64,000 bases of DNA from Chondrosia reniformis. Its lineage: Eukaryota > Porifera > Demospongiae > Chondrillida > Chondrillidae. Shown in pieces: positions 50,801 through 61,331 of the stretch. Each line of letters begins with the position of its first letter. The stretch's first letter is position 1. The position numbers were made by a program, and so were the translations under genes. The notes beneath the pieces were generated by a model. That model was given only the letters and a program-made list of their open reading frames with translations. It made no database searches and was not told the DNA's origin. Location of the stretch: NCBI GenBank assembly GCA_947172415.1, contig OX359191.1, positions 7,487,130 to 7,551,129 of the forward strand, read 5' to 3'.

Positions 50801-51051
50801 TCTTTTTGCGGGTAAATTTAAAACACTGTTAATAGGCACTAGACATTAACAGTACTCAGTTTGGCAATAGGTTTGCTCCTACTAACCTCTTGGAGAACAA
50901 TGTGTTGACGTTTTAAGGTTTCAAAGTTCAACTTGTGCTTTTCTGCATTCCGCAACCTCTGGTCCACCATTACAGACTCAAGCCCAGAACCTCCTAATCC
51001 TCGATCATCTCTTGTAGTTTGAATCAATGGTACTCTATTTTGAACGTCCAT
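44803..51051 (-). CDS. CEP83: CEP83 centriolar distal appendage protein
   Basis: Coiled-coil protein that anchors the mother centriole to membrane at the start of ciliogenesis. Fifteen exons: 51051-50887, 50739-50599, 49928-49816, 49378-49267, 48155-48051, 47886-47615, 47336-47292, 47226-47097, 47039-46884, 46806-46637, 46267-46012, 45924-45824, 45747-45699, 45494-45375, 44946-44803; 692 residues (human 701). Diagnostic blocks: VDQRLRNAEKHKLNFETLK, VLTGDKVELIKSQL, YNKLKYNYSFLKSEYE near the N-terminus and LHQRHRQLVLLL near the C-terminus align with human CEP83. The 50-residue block between LQE and VLT has the same length as in human. Nearly the whole protein is heptad-rich. Intron 4 carries a C48-protease transposon and intron 2 a minisatellite. 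Confidence 0.92.
46440..46530 (+). mobile_element. Possible SINE related to 29235-29320
   Basis: Shares GTGGCAA, ACTGGTGGTCA and a B-box-like GGGTTCACTCTAA with the sequence at 29235-29320; also shares flanking text (AGTTAGCATAAGAG). Lies in a CEP83 intron. Confidence 0.4.
48198..48968 (+). mobile_element. DNA transposon with inverted ends and a C48-type protease remnant
   Basis: Bounded by inverted ends GATCTGTCATGCCG (left) and CGGTATGACAGATC (right), inside CEP83 intron 4. G- and C-rich subterminal repeats (AGTTCCCCC, AATTGGTTCCCCC) are typical of its ends. It contains the broken protease gene at 48424-48740. Superfamily not assigned. Confidence 0.75.
48424..48740 (+). pseudogene. Ulp1/C48-like cysteine peptidase fragment, frameshifted
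   Basis: From about 48484 the frame reads VPEQFVQIVHDNNHWVC, then GEVEIFDSL and VCVQQQT, matching the His and Asp regions of Ulp1-like (C48) peptidases found in transposons. After QQQT the expected SDCG catalytic cysteine motif is present but in another frame (GSDCGLFAIAF, about 48691-48723), so a frameshift breaks the gene. Upstream sequence from an ATG at 48437 is in a third frame. This is a decayed passenger gene of the element at 48198-48968. Confidence 0.72.
49962..50082 (+). repeat. Dispersed repeat copy, CEP83 intron 2
   Basis: Same family as the three copies in TARDBP introns: TTTAGAATAAAAGACCTATA, GAGAGCTTTGGTGAGGATAC, CT-rich run, CTTCTCCACTGGGTCA. Confidence 0.65.
50112..50420. 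repeat. 30-bp minisatellite, CEP83 intron 2
   Basis: About ten copies of a unit containing ATAGTGCTAAGACCTAGATG. Point variants (CATA/CGTA, GTGC/GTGT) and one four-base insertion. Frames open across it are artefacts. Confidence 0.96.
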
Positions 51052-51187
51052 TTCTGTGTCCTTTGGTAGATGTATTGAGATTAAATATGAAATGTAATAG
51101 ATTATAGAAATACTGCCATTTAATGCGAATATCACCTAGGCAACAGCTTACTTAATCGTTTCCTAACGCGTAAACAAGAACGCAACG
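51052..51187. promoter_or_regulatory. Probable bidirectional promoter, CEP83 / p53-family gene
   Basis: The two divergent start codons are 136 bases apart. It includes an AT-rich half next to CEP83 and a CpG-containing half (CCTAACGCGTAAACAAGAACG) next to the p53-family gene. No TATA box identified. Confidence 0.6.
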
Positions 51188-54100
51188 ATGAGTGGTAGTG
51201 GTTCTACATCTCCTTCAATCAAATCCAGCGAGATAGGGAGCCCGAATGGTGAACCCACGGGAATTCCTAACAGTCAAGACTCTGTAGTTCGCATAGTAAG
51301 CAGTTTTATGCAAAGTCAGGGCAGCCAGGAAAGCCAAGGGACGGCGAGGTGAGTGTGAGTGAAGTATCACGGCTTACTTGGCTCCTTGCGCGCGCAAACA
51401 ATTGTCACATCTGGTGTGGTCCATTGATAAAGGATGTATCATAATTTAGTGTCCTCTAATTAATGCTAAATGAATGCCGCATTATGCAGCATGAATCGAA
51501 TTGATTATGTGCTATTTCAATTTGTCGTATGTTTCGTTACAGTGGAACTGATCACATTTACGCATCAAATCACTATGAGGTAGACAATGAGCACCTAAGA
51601 GGTATGCTTGTTGACAAACAGGGTTAATGTATACATATGTACATATGTAGCATGTATGTATATGTGTGCATGTATGTGTAACTTTAATGTGAGCAATGTC
51701 ATATATACTCCCTTTTAGAACAAATGGAATATTCAATTCGTCATCGTCTGGTAAGTTCTCAATATGTTTATCTCTGCAAATATTGTGGTTTGGGATGGTG
51801 AATTATTCATAAATGATCCTGTACAAGTAGGGGTGATTGATTTGTTTCTATGGGTCCTCTGTAAATTGGTTTGTTCTTGAAACCAACCACTAATAATTGC
51901 TGTGGTTTAAGGATAATTGATTGTTGGGCTTGCCCGGGCAAGTGGCTGAAGGTGTTTTCCATTGGGAACTACCATTGAGCTGTATGATGTCATTCCTGAA
52001 CACAACCCACAAGACACGCCCAACATAGCTGCTTACTAAATGTTTAGTGAGAAATGCTGAGTCAGCAAATTTGTGGGAACTGCTTTAGTTGTGTGTAGCT
52101 GTCATGTAGTATTGTTGTAATGTCAGTGTTTTTGTATTAATTGTACCCTGTATATACTGATAAATAACAGTTAAGCCTAAATCAATTGTATTACAAGGGT
52201 TTTAGTTTGAGTGATGTTCAACTGGGTCTACAGTTTTTAGACAAGTTTTTAAATGTAGCTGTCATTTGGCACCAGAATAACTGGAACAGACAGGCTTATT
52301 GCTATAGCAACATTTTAGTCCTTTTTGTACTTGTAATTCATGTGGTTCTCTGACTCAATGAGTTTTGCGGGTGACCAGTACTGTATCTCACCATCTGACT
52401 GTAATAAAGTAAGACCCGTCACTTTCCGGTCCTGTCTCCTCAAATTCTACACGGATAGTTCTTAAATAATCACTTTACTTCTCTATAGGATATCGTACAA
52501 GGTGCCACTCCACAGATGCAGGGAATGTTTTCACAGCAACAGATACCCTTACAGGTCCGTACTGCTCTCATTCTCCTCAGTAGTTGATCCATCTCCTTTC
52601 TCTTTCTCTATGACTTATCCAAGTATATAATCTCAACATACACTTACTTGCAGTGCTATTTGTTGTCTTCCCGTAGTACGAGGGACACCCGTACATGTTT
52701 GTACCGTCTCACATGCCAGCCACACTGATAAGTCCTCAGGGCATGCCGAACAAGTAAGCCTTTCTGTTACATTTTAGTATGTTAGTGTGAATGAGCTCTA
52801 TTCTCCCTACTTATTTCCTCATCTGTTCAGTGTGTCTAATTTTCATATGCACGTCAACCCATAAGTTCAGGAAAATGGTGTTTTATAACAAATTGAATAT
52901 ATTATTATTGTTATTAGAGTGCATTGTGTGCAAAGCACACAAGAGACTAATAGCTAATGCATCAACCTTGTTATTGTACTAGTGAATGAAATCCTTTTGT
53001 ATATAGCCTCAGTGAACCCTCAATTTACAAATTTGGCCTTCTCTTTGGGCCAGATGTGAGTTGCTTGACTTTTCAATTAGCTTTTCATAGCTTATTGAAA
53101 TACATGTTTCAATGTTTGTTACCATAGCAACCAACAGCTAAGTCATCTCCTCAGACTGTAAGTTTCAATCTGTGTTTGTTGCTCTGTTTATTTGTGCATG
53201 TCTGGGCATATTTGTGTTTGTGTGGTACTTACGTATGTAGTTGAATTTGTTGAATTATTAATAGTTGTACCTTTTTTGGTGATTTGTCAATATTTCTCTG
53301 TCGTACACCATTCCTATGTGTTTATTGTAGTACTCCCATCGACTAAAGTTGTTTATTGCAAAGAGATCTACCAGATGCACTCTGGTCTTTTCATTTGAGC
53401 GTAAGTAAATGCTGTGTTTTCAAAACAATAATCTGCTGACTTACTTAATTTGTAAGGAAGTTATGGGATATACGTATATACGTACATATGTACATCTTAA
53501 ATGGTGTTCCTCATTTCTCTTCCCAGAGCTACCTCCGGAAGGCTCAAGAATCAAAGCAATAGCTGTGTACAAATCGCCAGTGTTGCTGAGTGAGAATGTG
53601 GAGTGCTGTGCCTCGCATAGGGAAGAAGGAAGCAAGGAAGGTCAGTGCAGACAGTATGTGTTAGGATAACCCAGTAAATTCAGAATATCCTATATTCTGT
53701 AGTTGGGGCTGAACTGGCAAGCCATTTTGTGCGTTGCCTGGATAAGGGAGTACAATATGAAGGTCCAAACCCTACCACAGGCCATCGGAACCAGATGGTC
53801 ATACCTCTCTCCTCTTTGCAGTGTAAGCCACTCTCTCTTCAGTTCATAAAGTACACATATGTATATACGTACAGTTGACTCCTGATATAACGAACACCAA
53901 AATCCCAGCATAATTGTTCTTTATAAAAGAAGTTCTTTATAATCAAATGTACTTTATTTGTATATAATTATACAAATAAACTACTCATCAGTGCAGTATG
54001 AATACAGTAGAATGCTTACAAAATTAAAATTACGTAAAATAGTATATTAATGGTACTTAGGGTGGACTTTTCAACTGAAAATTCGTCACAAATGCCGTTC

Positions 54101-57100
54101 TCCTTCCTCCCTTTATCCACTTGGTCCAGTAACTTGGGTTTAAGAATGATAAATACAGCCATTTTTGGCTTCACACATACATCATAAGTTAACACGTTCG
54201 TTATAATAGAAGTTTGTTTAGGGGTGTTTGTTATAAACAGAAGGAATTGAATGGACAGGAAATTGTTTTTGACAATCGTTGTTATAACCCAAAATTCGTT
54301 ATGAGCGAGTTCGTTATAAGTGGAGTCGACTGTATGTAGATTGCTCTTTTTGCTTTTTTTTTGATATTCATATATAGCTTCGGTGGAAGTGTTGAATGCA
54401 CAGACAGAAGATGTTGTATCACCAGGGGCAACCACAAAGTGTTACACCTATACAGGTATATTTATCTTTCCCTGCTATACATGTGAATTACCAAAACAGT
54501 GTAAGGGAGTAGTACAGATACTGTTTGGATTGGAAGTACCGTAAGTATAAAGTCTACGCCATATATGGCATGTATGCGTATGTTTATATATTACCCAATC
54601 TTACATACATATGTATGTACGTATGTGCATATCTTGTATATGCAACCCAATCTTCACAATCTTCCATCACAACCTTCCCAATCTTCCATCACAACCTTCC
54701 CAATCTTACACCTTGCATTATGATTACAAAGGATCCTGCTCCTGTCCATTGTTCAAACAGTGTTTAGGGGAAATGGTGTGTTTCTAATGTGTTTATAGTC
54801 TCCCGGGAGGAGGGTACTTCCCCATAGCGAGGACATCCTTGGATGTGCGTGTCTGCTCCTCCACTGGCAGAGACAAGGATATACTTGAGTCTCGTCTGGA
54901 GGGACAGGCCAGTGAGAGTGAGGAGAGGAAACCTGGAAAGGGAAAGTCCCGCAAGAGGAAGGGTGAGGCACACAACTTTCTGTCCCAAGCTGAGATTATT
55001 TTGACAGGCATTGATTTGATACCTCTGTATACTAGTCCATACACCTTAAGTTTTATCTAACATTCTTTTAACCACAATATTTTACTTATACCTGTAATTA
55101 TAAATCACAATCTATTACCCTCGCATTCGATTTCCAATGTACAGTATTTGTTTACAACTAAACACATCTTTACAGATGCTGTGGTTCAAGACATAGTCGT
55201 GTCCTCTAAGAGGTCAAAACTAAATGATGAAGATTCAGATGAAGAAGGGGCATACACAGTCACTGTATGTTACCGTGAGCATGTACATACGTATACGTAC
55301 GTATATATAGGAAAATATACATAAAAACGTATACACAAATATATTTAAGCCCACACATACGTATTGTCCATATTAATGAGCAATTATTAGAAGTATATTT
55401 AGGGAAATTTGTGATATTGCCTTAATATCAGTTATGTCCTAATAAATATGAATGTCCCAAAGAGTGTCCACGTACATGTACGTACATGCACAGATTAACT
55501 TAGGAGAGCATTTACGTATGTACGTATACAATTCTTGGTTGATTAATGAAATGACGGTACACATAGAAGTGCTCCTCTGTAGACCAAACACAAGGATATT
55601 TACCAAATGTTGGAAAAGATAAAGAACTCTCTAGAACTGACCAAATGTCTGACAAAGGAACAGCTTTCCCAGGCTGCCAAGGATGGGTGGGTCTTGTGTG
55701 TAGTACACTTAAGAGTGCTCTTGATATTAATGTATGTACAAATATAGTGATTTAATGCCTGTATGAGAGTACATGTGTGTACAGTAGAACCTGTGTAAGT
55801 GATCACCTCCACATTACGGTCCACCCTTGACATTTAGAGAGGTGGCTGCATTATAGAAAGCCTCATGTCCATTTGTGTACAATTATGTGCCAGGACCCCA
55901 AGTTCTGATGGTCCCAGCTGGCTACATTAGACAAGATCACTGATATAATATAATCTTTGTTATTCAGGCAGACAAATGAAGAAATATCAAGAGGTTACAT
56001 ATCCACTGGCCTATATGCTAAAGGGGTAGTGGAAACGGCAGAAACGGCGGAAAGCACGAAAATGGGCTTGTCTCAAAACCACTAGTCAGGGGGAAATGCA
56101 TGCAGCTTTCTAACTAATAGCGCTGCAGTAGCAGCGATGGATGGAGCCCCTTAAAGCTGTCCTTTGGAGCGAATGCCTATAAGAAAGGCTTGGAAACGTT
56201 AACGAACGGCCGCGAACGATAAAATGGCCGTATATGACGTAATAAAATGTCCGCATGTTGCAAAGCTTGGCTTTGGGCTGATCCTGGGTAAAAGAGGCTT
56301 GGGATAACCCGTTTGTAGCGTCAGGATTTAAGAAGGTTGGTTATGAAAGCAATCCTTCCTAACGGATACACGTGAAGAAAGTCACCCCAAGCAGTGGGCG
56401 GTAAAATGGCCGTCTAGCTATAGCGTTCGTGTGCAAATACGTCCGTTTTTGGGCAGAGCTGGCCACAGAACGTACATAATTGCACCAGAACGCTCTAAAC
56501 AGAACAACTCCTACTAGCCGCAGGCATGCATATTAGCCAGCTAGCTTATCAATTGACGTTAGTTAGTTATACTATTACAATATATAGCTGATTTACTACA
56601 CTGTGTTTAGTTATGATGCGCTTAAGGCTGACCTGTCTTAGCTCGCCATACTGTTCGCCATTTTCGCTTGCGTGCAGCCATTTTTTCGGTCTCTGTCGCT
56701 GTTTTTAGATGTTCACACAAAAGGACGGCCTTACGCGCTCTTAGTTAGAAAGCTGCATGCTAGTTTCGTGGCTTCGTGACAAGCCTCCTCGGCAATTTTC
56801 ACGGTTTCCGCCATTTCTGCCGTTTCCACTGCCCCCATGCTAAACAACTCTGTGTGACTGTTGATATCTTTGTGGTCTTTCTGCCCTGCTCATAGGATAA
56901 TACTACCTGATGTGTGCTCTCCATCATCTCAAGTTGGAGATGGAGAAAAACCATCTCAGTCTAAAGATGAAAATATTCATAATTCAGTAGCAGAGTAAGA
57001 GTTTATTTACAGACACGACAGTTGCTACCAGATTAGAGTGATAATTAAGCAGCGATAATACACAAACCACAACCATTCTCCTATTGTCATTGTGCACTCA

Positions 57101-57620
57101 TAAAATGGTTCATCTGCCATCGAGCTCTGACACCACAGCTGAGCTTCCTTTACTTTTAAACATACAAATAGCTAACCAGACACACTGATTGACTGAGGGA
57201 TTGTTCTCTACTTTTTCTTTTTTTTTCCTTTTCTTACAGTTTGCTGAGGTCACTTGGCTTAGAGAGACATATAAAAGTCTTTAGAAAATTGGGAATTGTG
57301 GATTTATTTCAGTTGGAAAATTTGAGACATGAAGTCAGTATTTATAGTATTCCCCTGTGTGTGTTGTCTTAACAATGTGCTGCTATTCTTAGACTCTCAG
57401 AGAGGCCAAGATTCCAGAGGAAGATATAAGGAAGATTGTAGTGGCTATCACCAACTTACCAATTCCTGGTACTGAGGCAACCAGCAGCAGTCAAATATCC
57501 TTGCTTGGAGGCACTCAGCAACCACAATACACGGAAACAATAGAGTTTAGGATGCGCAGAAACTTTATAGCTACTGATCATGAACCACTTTTTAATGGAG
57601 AGTTGAATCTTGATGATTAA
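51188..57620 (+). CDS. p53/p63/p73-family transcription factor with SAM domain
   Basis: Eighteen exons: 51188-51348, 51543-51601, 51719-51750, 52489-52554, 52677-52753, 53007-53055, 53128-53157, 53331-53400, 53527-53640, 53703-53822, 54378-54455, 54510-54540, 54799-54962, 55176-55264, 55583-55686, 56896-56994, 57240-57333, 57393-57620; 554 residues. The DNA-binding domain (about 158-325) has YSHRLKLFIA, PPEGSRIKAIAVYK, the first zinc pair in ECCASH, ASHFVRCL, ATGRQ-like TTGHRNQMVIPL and ARTSLDVRVCSSTGRDKD. The tetramerisation helix region KHKDIYQMLEKIKNSLELTK (from 383) matches p63/p73, and a SAM domain follows (448-500: LLRSLGLERHIKVFRKLG, LREAKIPEEDIRKIV). The order TA-DBD-tetramer-SAM is that of p63/p73. 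Exon 12 (31 nt) is the least certain; the second zinc motif CxxxC is not recovered. Confidence 0.9.
53871..54333. mobile_element. Non-autonomous Tc1/mariner-like element in a p53-family intron
   Basis: Inverted ends of about 25 bases: CAGTTGACTCCTGATATAAC at the left and GTTATAAGTGGAGTCGACTG at the right, each flanked by TA. Internal sequence repeats GTTCGTTATAA-type motifs. No transposase. It sits in the intron between DNA-binding-domain exons 10 and 11. Confidence 0.8.
56015..56844. mobile_element. Non-autonomous hAT-like element in a p53-family intron
   Basis: An 814-bp element (56023-56836) with long inverted ends: GTAGTGGAAACGGCAGAAA at the left mirrors TTTCTGCCGTTTCCACTGC at the right, and the match continues inward past GAAAGCTGCATGC. 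It is flanked by 8-bp direct repeats ATGCTAAA (56015-56022, 56837-56844), the duplication length of hAT elements. It is GC- and CpG-richer than its surroundings and encodes no transposase. Confidence 0.82.
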
Positions 57621-57807
57621 GTACAAAAGCAGATTTTCACCACTTTTATTTTGCATCATGTTTTGCACTCTTTGTAACACGAGAGAATTTGTTATTCGAG
57701 ATACCTATACTGTATACAGCCATACAACTTGCTGGGAAATAAAAATGGCTGCGGTAATGAATTAAACGGTTGTCATAGCAACAGCAAAAAGGCTGTACGC
57801 TCCCAAA
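57621..57807 (+). other. Short gap between the p53-family gene and the CCDC63/ODAD1-like gene
   Basis: 187 bases serve as 3' UTR of one gene and promoter/5' UTR of the next. AATAAA is at about 57739-57744. Confidence 0.5.
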
Positions 57808-60800
57808 ATGTTAAAGCTACAAAACCGATACACCGAAGACACTGATCCAGAGGCCGACAGTATGGGTAAGATGAAACTTTTCATACATCAGTCGGCTTTA
57901 ATAAAAGCTAAGCTTTGAACTCGTGTTTCTTGTGCAGCCAAGGAGGAGCTTGCCAAACTCCAGCGGCAGTACAGGATCATTGAAGATACTCGCAAGTCCT
58001 TCACTGATGAAGCTCAGAATACCCTACGAAAACACAGGTTAGTACCTCTGCCTTAAATGGTTTCTGTGGTATTACCTAGCTAGTGGTCTTCTGTAGGGCA
58101 ATGATAGAGATGCTGGAAGCAGAGAGTAGGGATTTGAAGAAAAACCTCTCCCTCGCAGAGAGTCGACAGAACAAGCTTAAGGACCACGATATAACAGAAA
58201 AACTCGAGGAAAAGCTTAAAATGAAGCAGGAATATGAGGCCTTAATCAAAGAAGAGCAAAGAAAGATTACGGAGCTTGATAGGAGTATAAGAGAAGTAGA
58301 AAAGAAGATTAATGTAAAGAGGAAAGATATGGGAGGGTAAGCAGTAAGACACTTGAAAAACTAGTGATATTAATTATGTACTGTGACAGTATACCACCAT
58401 ACTTGGATTTGTTGTTGTTGTTGTTGTTGTTGTTGTTAAGAAACTATTAAACGTAAAATTTGTTCCCTGGTCAGAACAGTGTCACTCAGATGTGGTATAT
58501 ACTTACACTTTAATAATGTCAAATGTGATTGTCTCTTGTTGTATATAGTGTTCACATGAGTCAACAACAACATATTGCTACTCAGAAGAAGATTAGAGTT
58601 CTGGAGAATCGTCTGGATAATGCCTTGAAAAGGTTCAACACTGGTTTAGCTGATAATGGCAAGCTGAGAACGCAGATTGATCACTTGAGGCAGGAGAGAC
58701 AAGTGTTTGAGAACATGTACAAAAGGCTTCAGAGGGTAAGGCCTTGACAGCTATGAACTGTTGTACTTACATATACGTACGTATGTAGATGATTGCTAGA
58801 AACTCATCTTAATTGCCTACATACGTACGTACGTACCTGGGAGTACAAATGTGTAGAAATTGTCACATCTGATACTGAACAACATGTGTATGTACGTACA
58901 TACATATATGTAAAATACTTTTGTTTCTATATGTACGTATGTACTTAATACCTGTGGTATAGCAAAACAGGATTGGACTATAATCTGAATGCATATGTGC
59001 CTACGTACGTATATGGATACTGCTTTTTATTTAGAATACATCTTACTTGCCTACATTAGGAGCTAAATGAGTGCAAAAGAGAAATGGGAGAAGTTATTGA
59101 GATGTCCACTCAGGCCTACGATTCAAGGTACGTGCTGTTGGATAGAGCGTTACCTGAGTAGGTCTGAACTTGATAGATGTCTTGTGTTTGCATGCTATAG
59201 AGATGATGCTCAATCCAAGATTGTGGCATTGAAAGAAAAGATGGACAAAGAACTAACCCAATACAATGCTGAGATTAAGGAGTTGATTCGTGTCATTGAT
59301 CATGATAGAAAACTCAAGGAATTCATGTCCAAGAAAGGTATGCAGATGTGTGTACAGTGTCTACGTATGTATGTCCGGTGTTAATAGGATAAAGTGTTCT
59401 TTGTACAGATCAAGAACGCAGTGAGGCTCATGAGCAGATTGAAGAGATGAAAAGGAAGAGGGAGAATGAGAAAGCTGATGAAAGAGAGAGAACAGTAATG
59501 GTAGGAACACAAAGCAATGCAGTTTAAAAATATTCCGTGTATCGGTATACCACGCTATAGACCATACCTCCCTCTTGTTTCTATTCTGCATAGTCTTATG
59601 AGACCGGGTTCCAGAGGATCCAGGAGGCTACAGGAATTGTTGACATTGATAAGCTGGTCATAAAGTTTATAGAGGGTGAGGCTGACGTTACTTCGCTGGT
59701 TGGATTGTTTGAACAGTGTTGACACCTTTCTTGTTTAGTGGAAGATCAAAACTTTGCCCTGTTCAACTATGTCAACGAGCTTAACAATGAGATAGAAGCA
59801 ATTCAAGAACAAATTATGGATGTACGTATGTACCCTACATCTCTCTTTTATACATTTAGCCATCCACTTAGCCATCTAGCTATATGTCTAGCTAACTGCC
59901 CTGGAGTGGCCATCTTACTCTAGGTGCTTCATTCATTAGAATTAATAAAGCCATGTGTCCTTTGTGTGGTTACATAATGTTTTAGATAAAGAATGAAATA
60001 GAGGCCTTTAAGAACCAGGGAGTGGCTATGGAAGAGAGACGCAAAGTTATCCTCAGGGAGATGGAAGGAGAGCTTGCAACAACAGAACAGCAATGTATCA
60101 AATTTGAGAACAGAGTCTCCTCAACTATGAGAATTGTCGAGCAACTCAAATCAGGTACAATTCATCATCTTTACTAAGCTTCTTCAGTAAGGGTTAGGGT
60201 TAGATAAATTTGATGTTTAATTACAACAAATTCCTCCTTGAATGCCTAAGTCCCCTTAATAGAGTTATTCCTTTTACCAGCTACTATGCATACAAATTTA
60301 GAATGTATCCATTTAAACAAAGAGATGTCTCTTAACTTCTCACTGGACAGGTGTGGAATCTCTCTTCAACAAAGTTGGTTGTGATAGCAGTGCCATTACA
60401 GACATGTTGGGAGGTCAAGGTGGAGTCTCTGAGACGAACATTCTTCAGTACATGGGGATTATTGAACAGAAAGCTAATGAGCTGTTACAGTTGCACTCTT
60501 ACTCCAAGGCAAAGGAGACAGGTGACACTGCCACAATGGCTGCCTTCCTGGCCACCAGAGCTCCAAAGGTCACAGCCGGTTCACTCTCCATCCAGCCTCC
60601 TTCGACTGTGTAAGCTTATCAATGGACAGTACAAACGAAATAGACACTAGAAAAGAATATAAATATATATATACATCTTTGGAATAACATGCAACTTATT
60701 AATGTGTCTTCTCTTATTTACAGAGATGAATATGACTCTGATGCATCTATTGAGGACGAAAACAAGCCACTGACGCAGGAAGACCTCAGAAATAGACTTG

Positions 60801-60998
60801 CTAAAAGAGTGGTAAGTATGTATGTGTGCAGTTGTGTGACGTTAGGATTATCTGTAAACCATTATCTCTTGTCTCTTGGAACAGTTGGTGCAGAAGGAGA
60901 AACTAGCTGGAATAAGCTCTGATTCTCATCCGCCCACAACAGCTCCCGGGACAACCGCTCTTTCCACCAGATCAGGAAGAAGAACCAGCGTCAAATGA
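57808..60998 (+). CDS. CCDC63/ODAD1-like outer dynein arm docking protein
   Basis: Coiled-coil protein of the family that docks outer dynein arms on ciliary doublets (Chlamydomonas DC2, human CCDC63 and ODAD1/CCDC114). Exons: 57808-57865, 57938-58037, 58097-58336, 58549-58735, 59060-59127, 59201-59337, 59409-59500, 59594-59675, 59739-59821, 59986-60154, 60351-60609, 60724-60811, 60885-60998; 558 residues (human CCDC63 563). Family blocks: ELAKLQRQYRIIEDTRKSF near the start, KIRVLENRLDNALKRFN with LRTQIDHLRQERQVFENMY, ELIRVIDHDRKLKEFM, and EDQNFALFNYVNELNNEIE. Length favours CCDC63 over ODAD1, but a sponge gene may be pro-orthologous to both. Confidence 0.87.
58408..58437. repeat. (GTT)n microsatellite
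   Basis: About nine GTT units in the intron after exon 3 of the docking-protein gene. Confidence 0.95.
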
Positions 60999-61331
60999 AC
61001 AGAAACTGTCATATACGTATACAGTACATGCATAACATTCCTCCGAATTACTAATTACTAATTGGCGATTGACTACGTATATATGCGTCAGGTGACGTCA
61101 GTAATTAGATGGCGTACGAATAGGGGTTCCCACGTAAAATCATTTTAATTTGATTTATTTTCTCTTAGCGGCTACCTCCATTGTTCGGAAGTCACCAGAG
61201 ACTGGATCGTCCCACAATTTATAAATCTTGATACCCTAATCGTCCCAGCTTCCCCGAAATTGTTTTATAGTCATAACTGAGTGGACGGTGATACAACTTC
61301 ATCTCGACTTCTCCATTATCCTTAATCAATC
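60999..61331 (+). promoter_or_regulatory. Intergenic region upstream of atypical PKC
   Basis: 333 bases from the docking-protein stop to the atypical PKC start. Contains GGTGACGTCAG near 61090, a CRE-like TGACGTCA palindrome; function not shown. It includes the atypical PKC 5' UTR. Confidence 0.4.

Noticed and set aside
54016..54435. 139-codon minus-strand frame across a p53-family intron
   Set aside because: It lies mostly in the TA-flanked non-autonomous element, overlaps coding exon 11 in antisense and shows no transposase motif.
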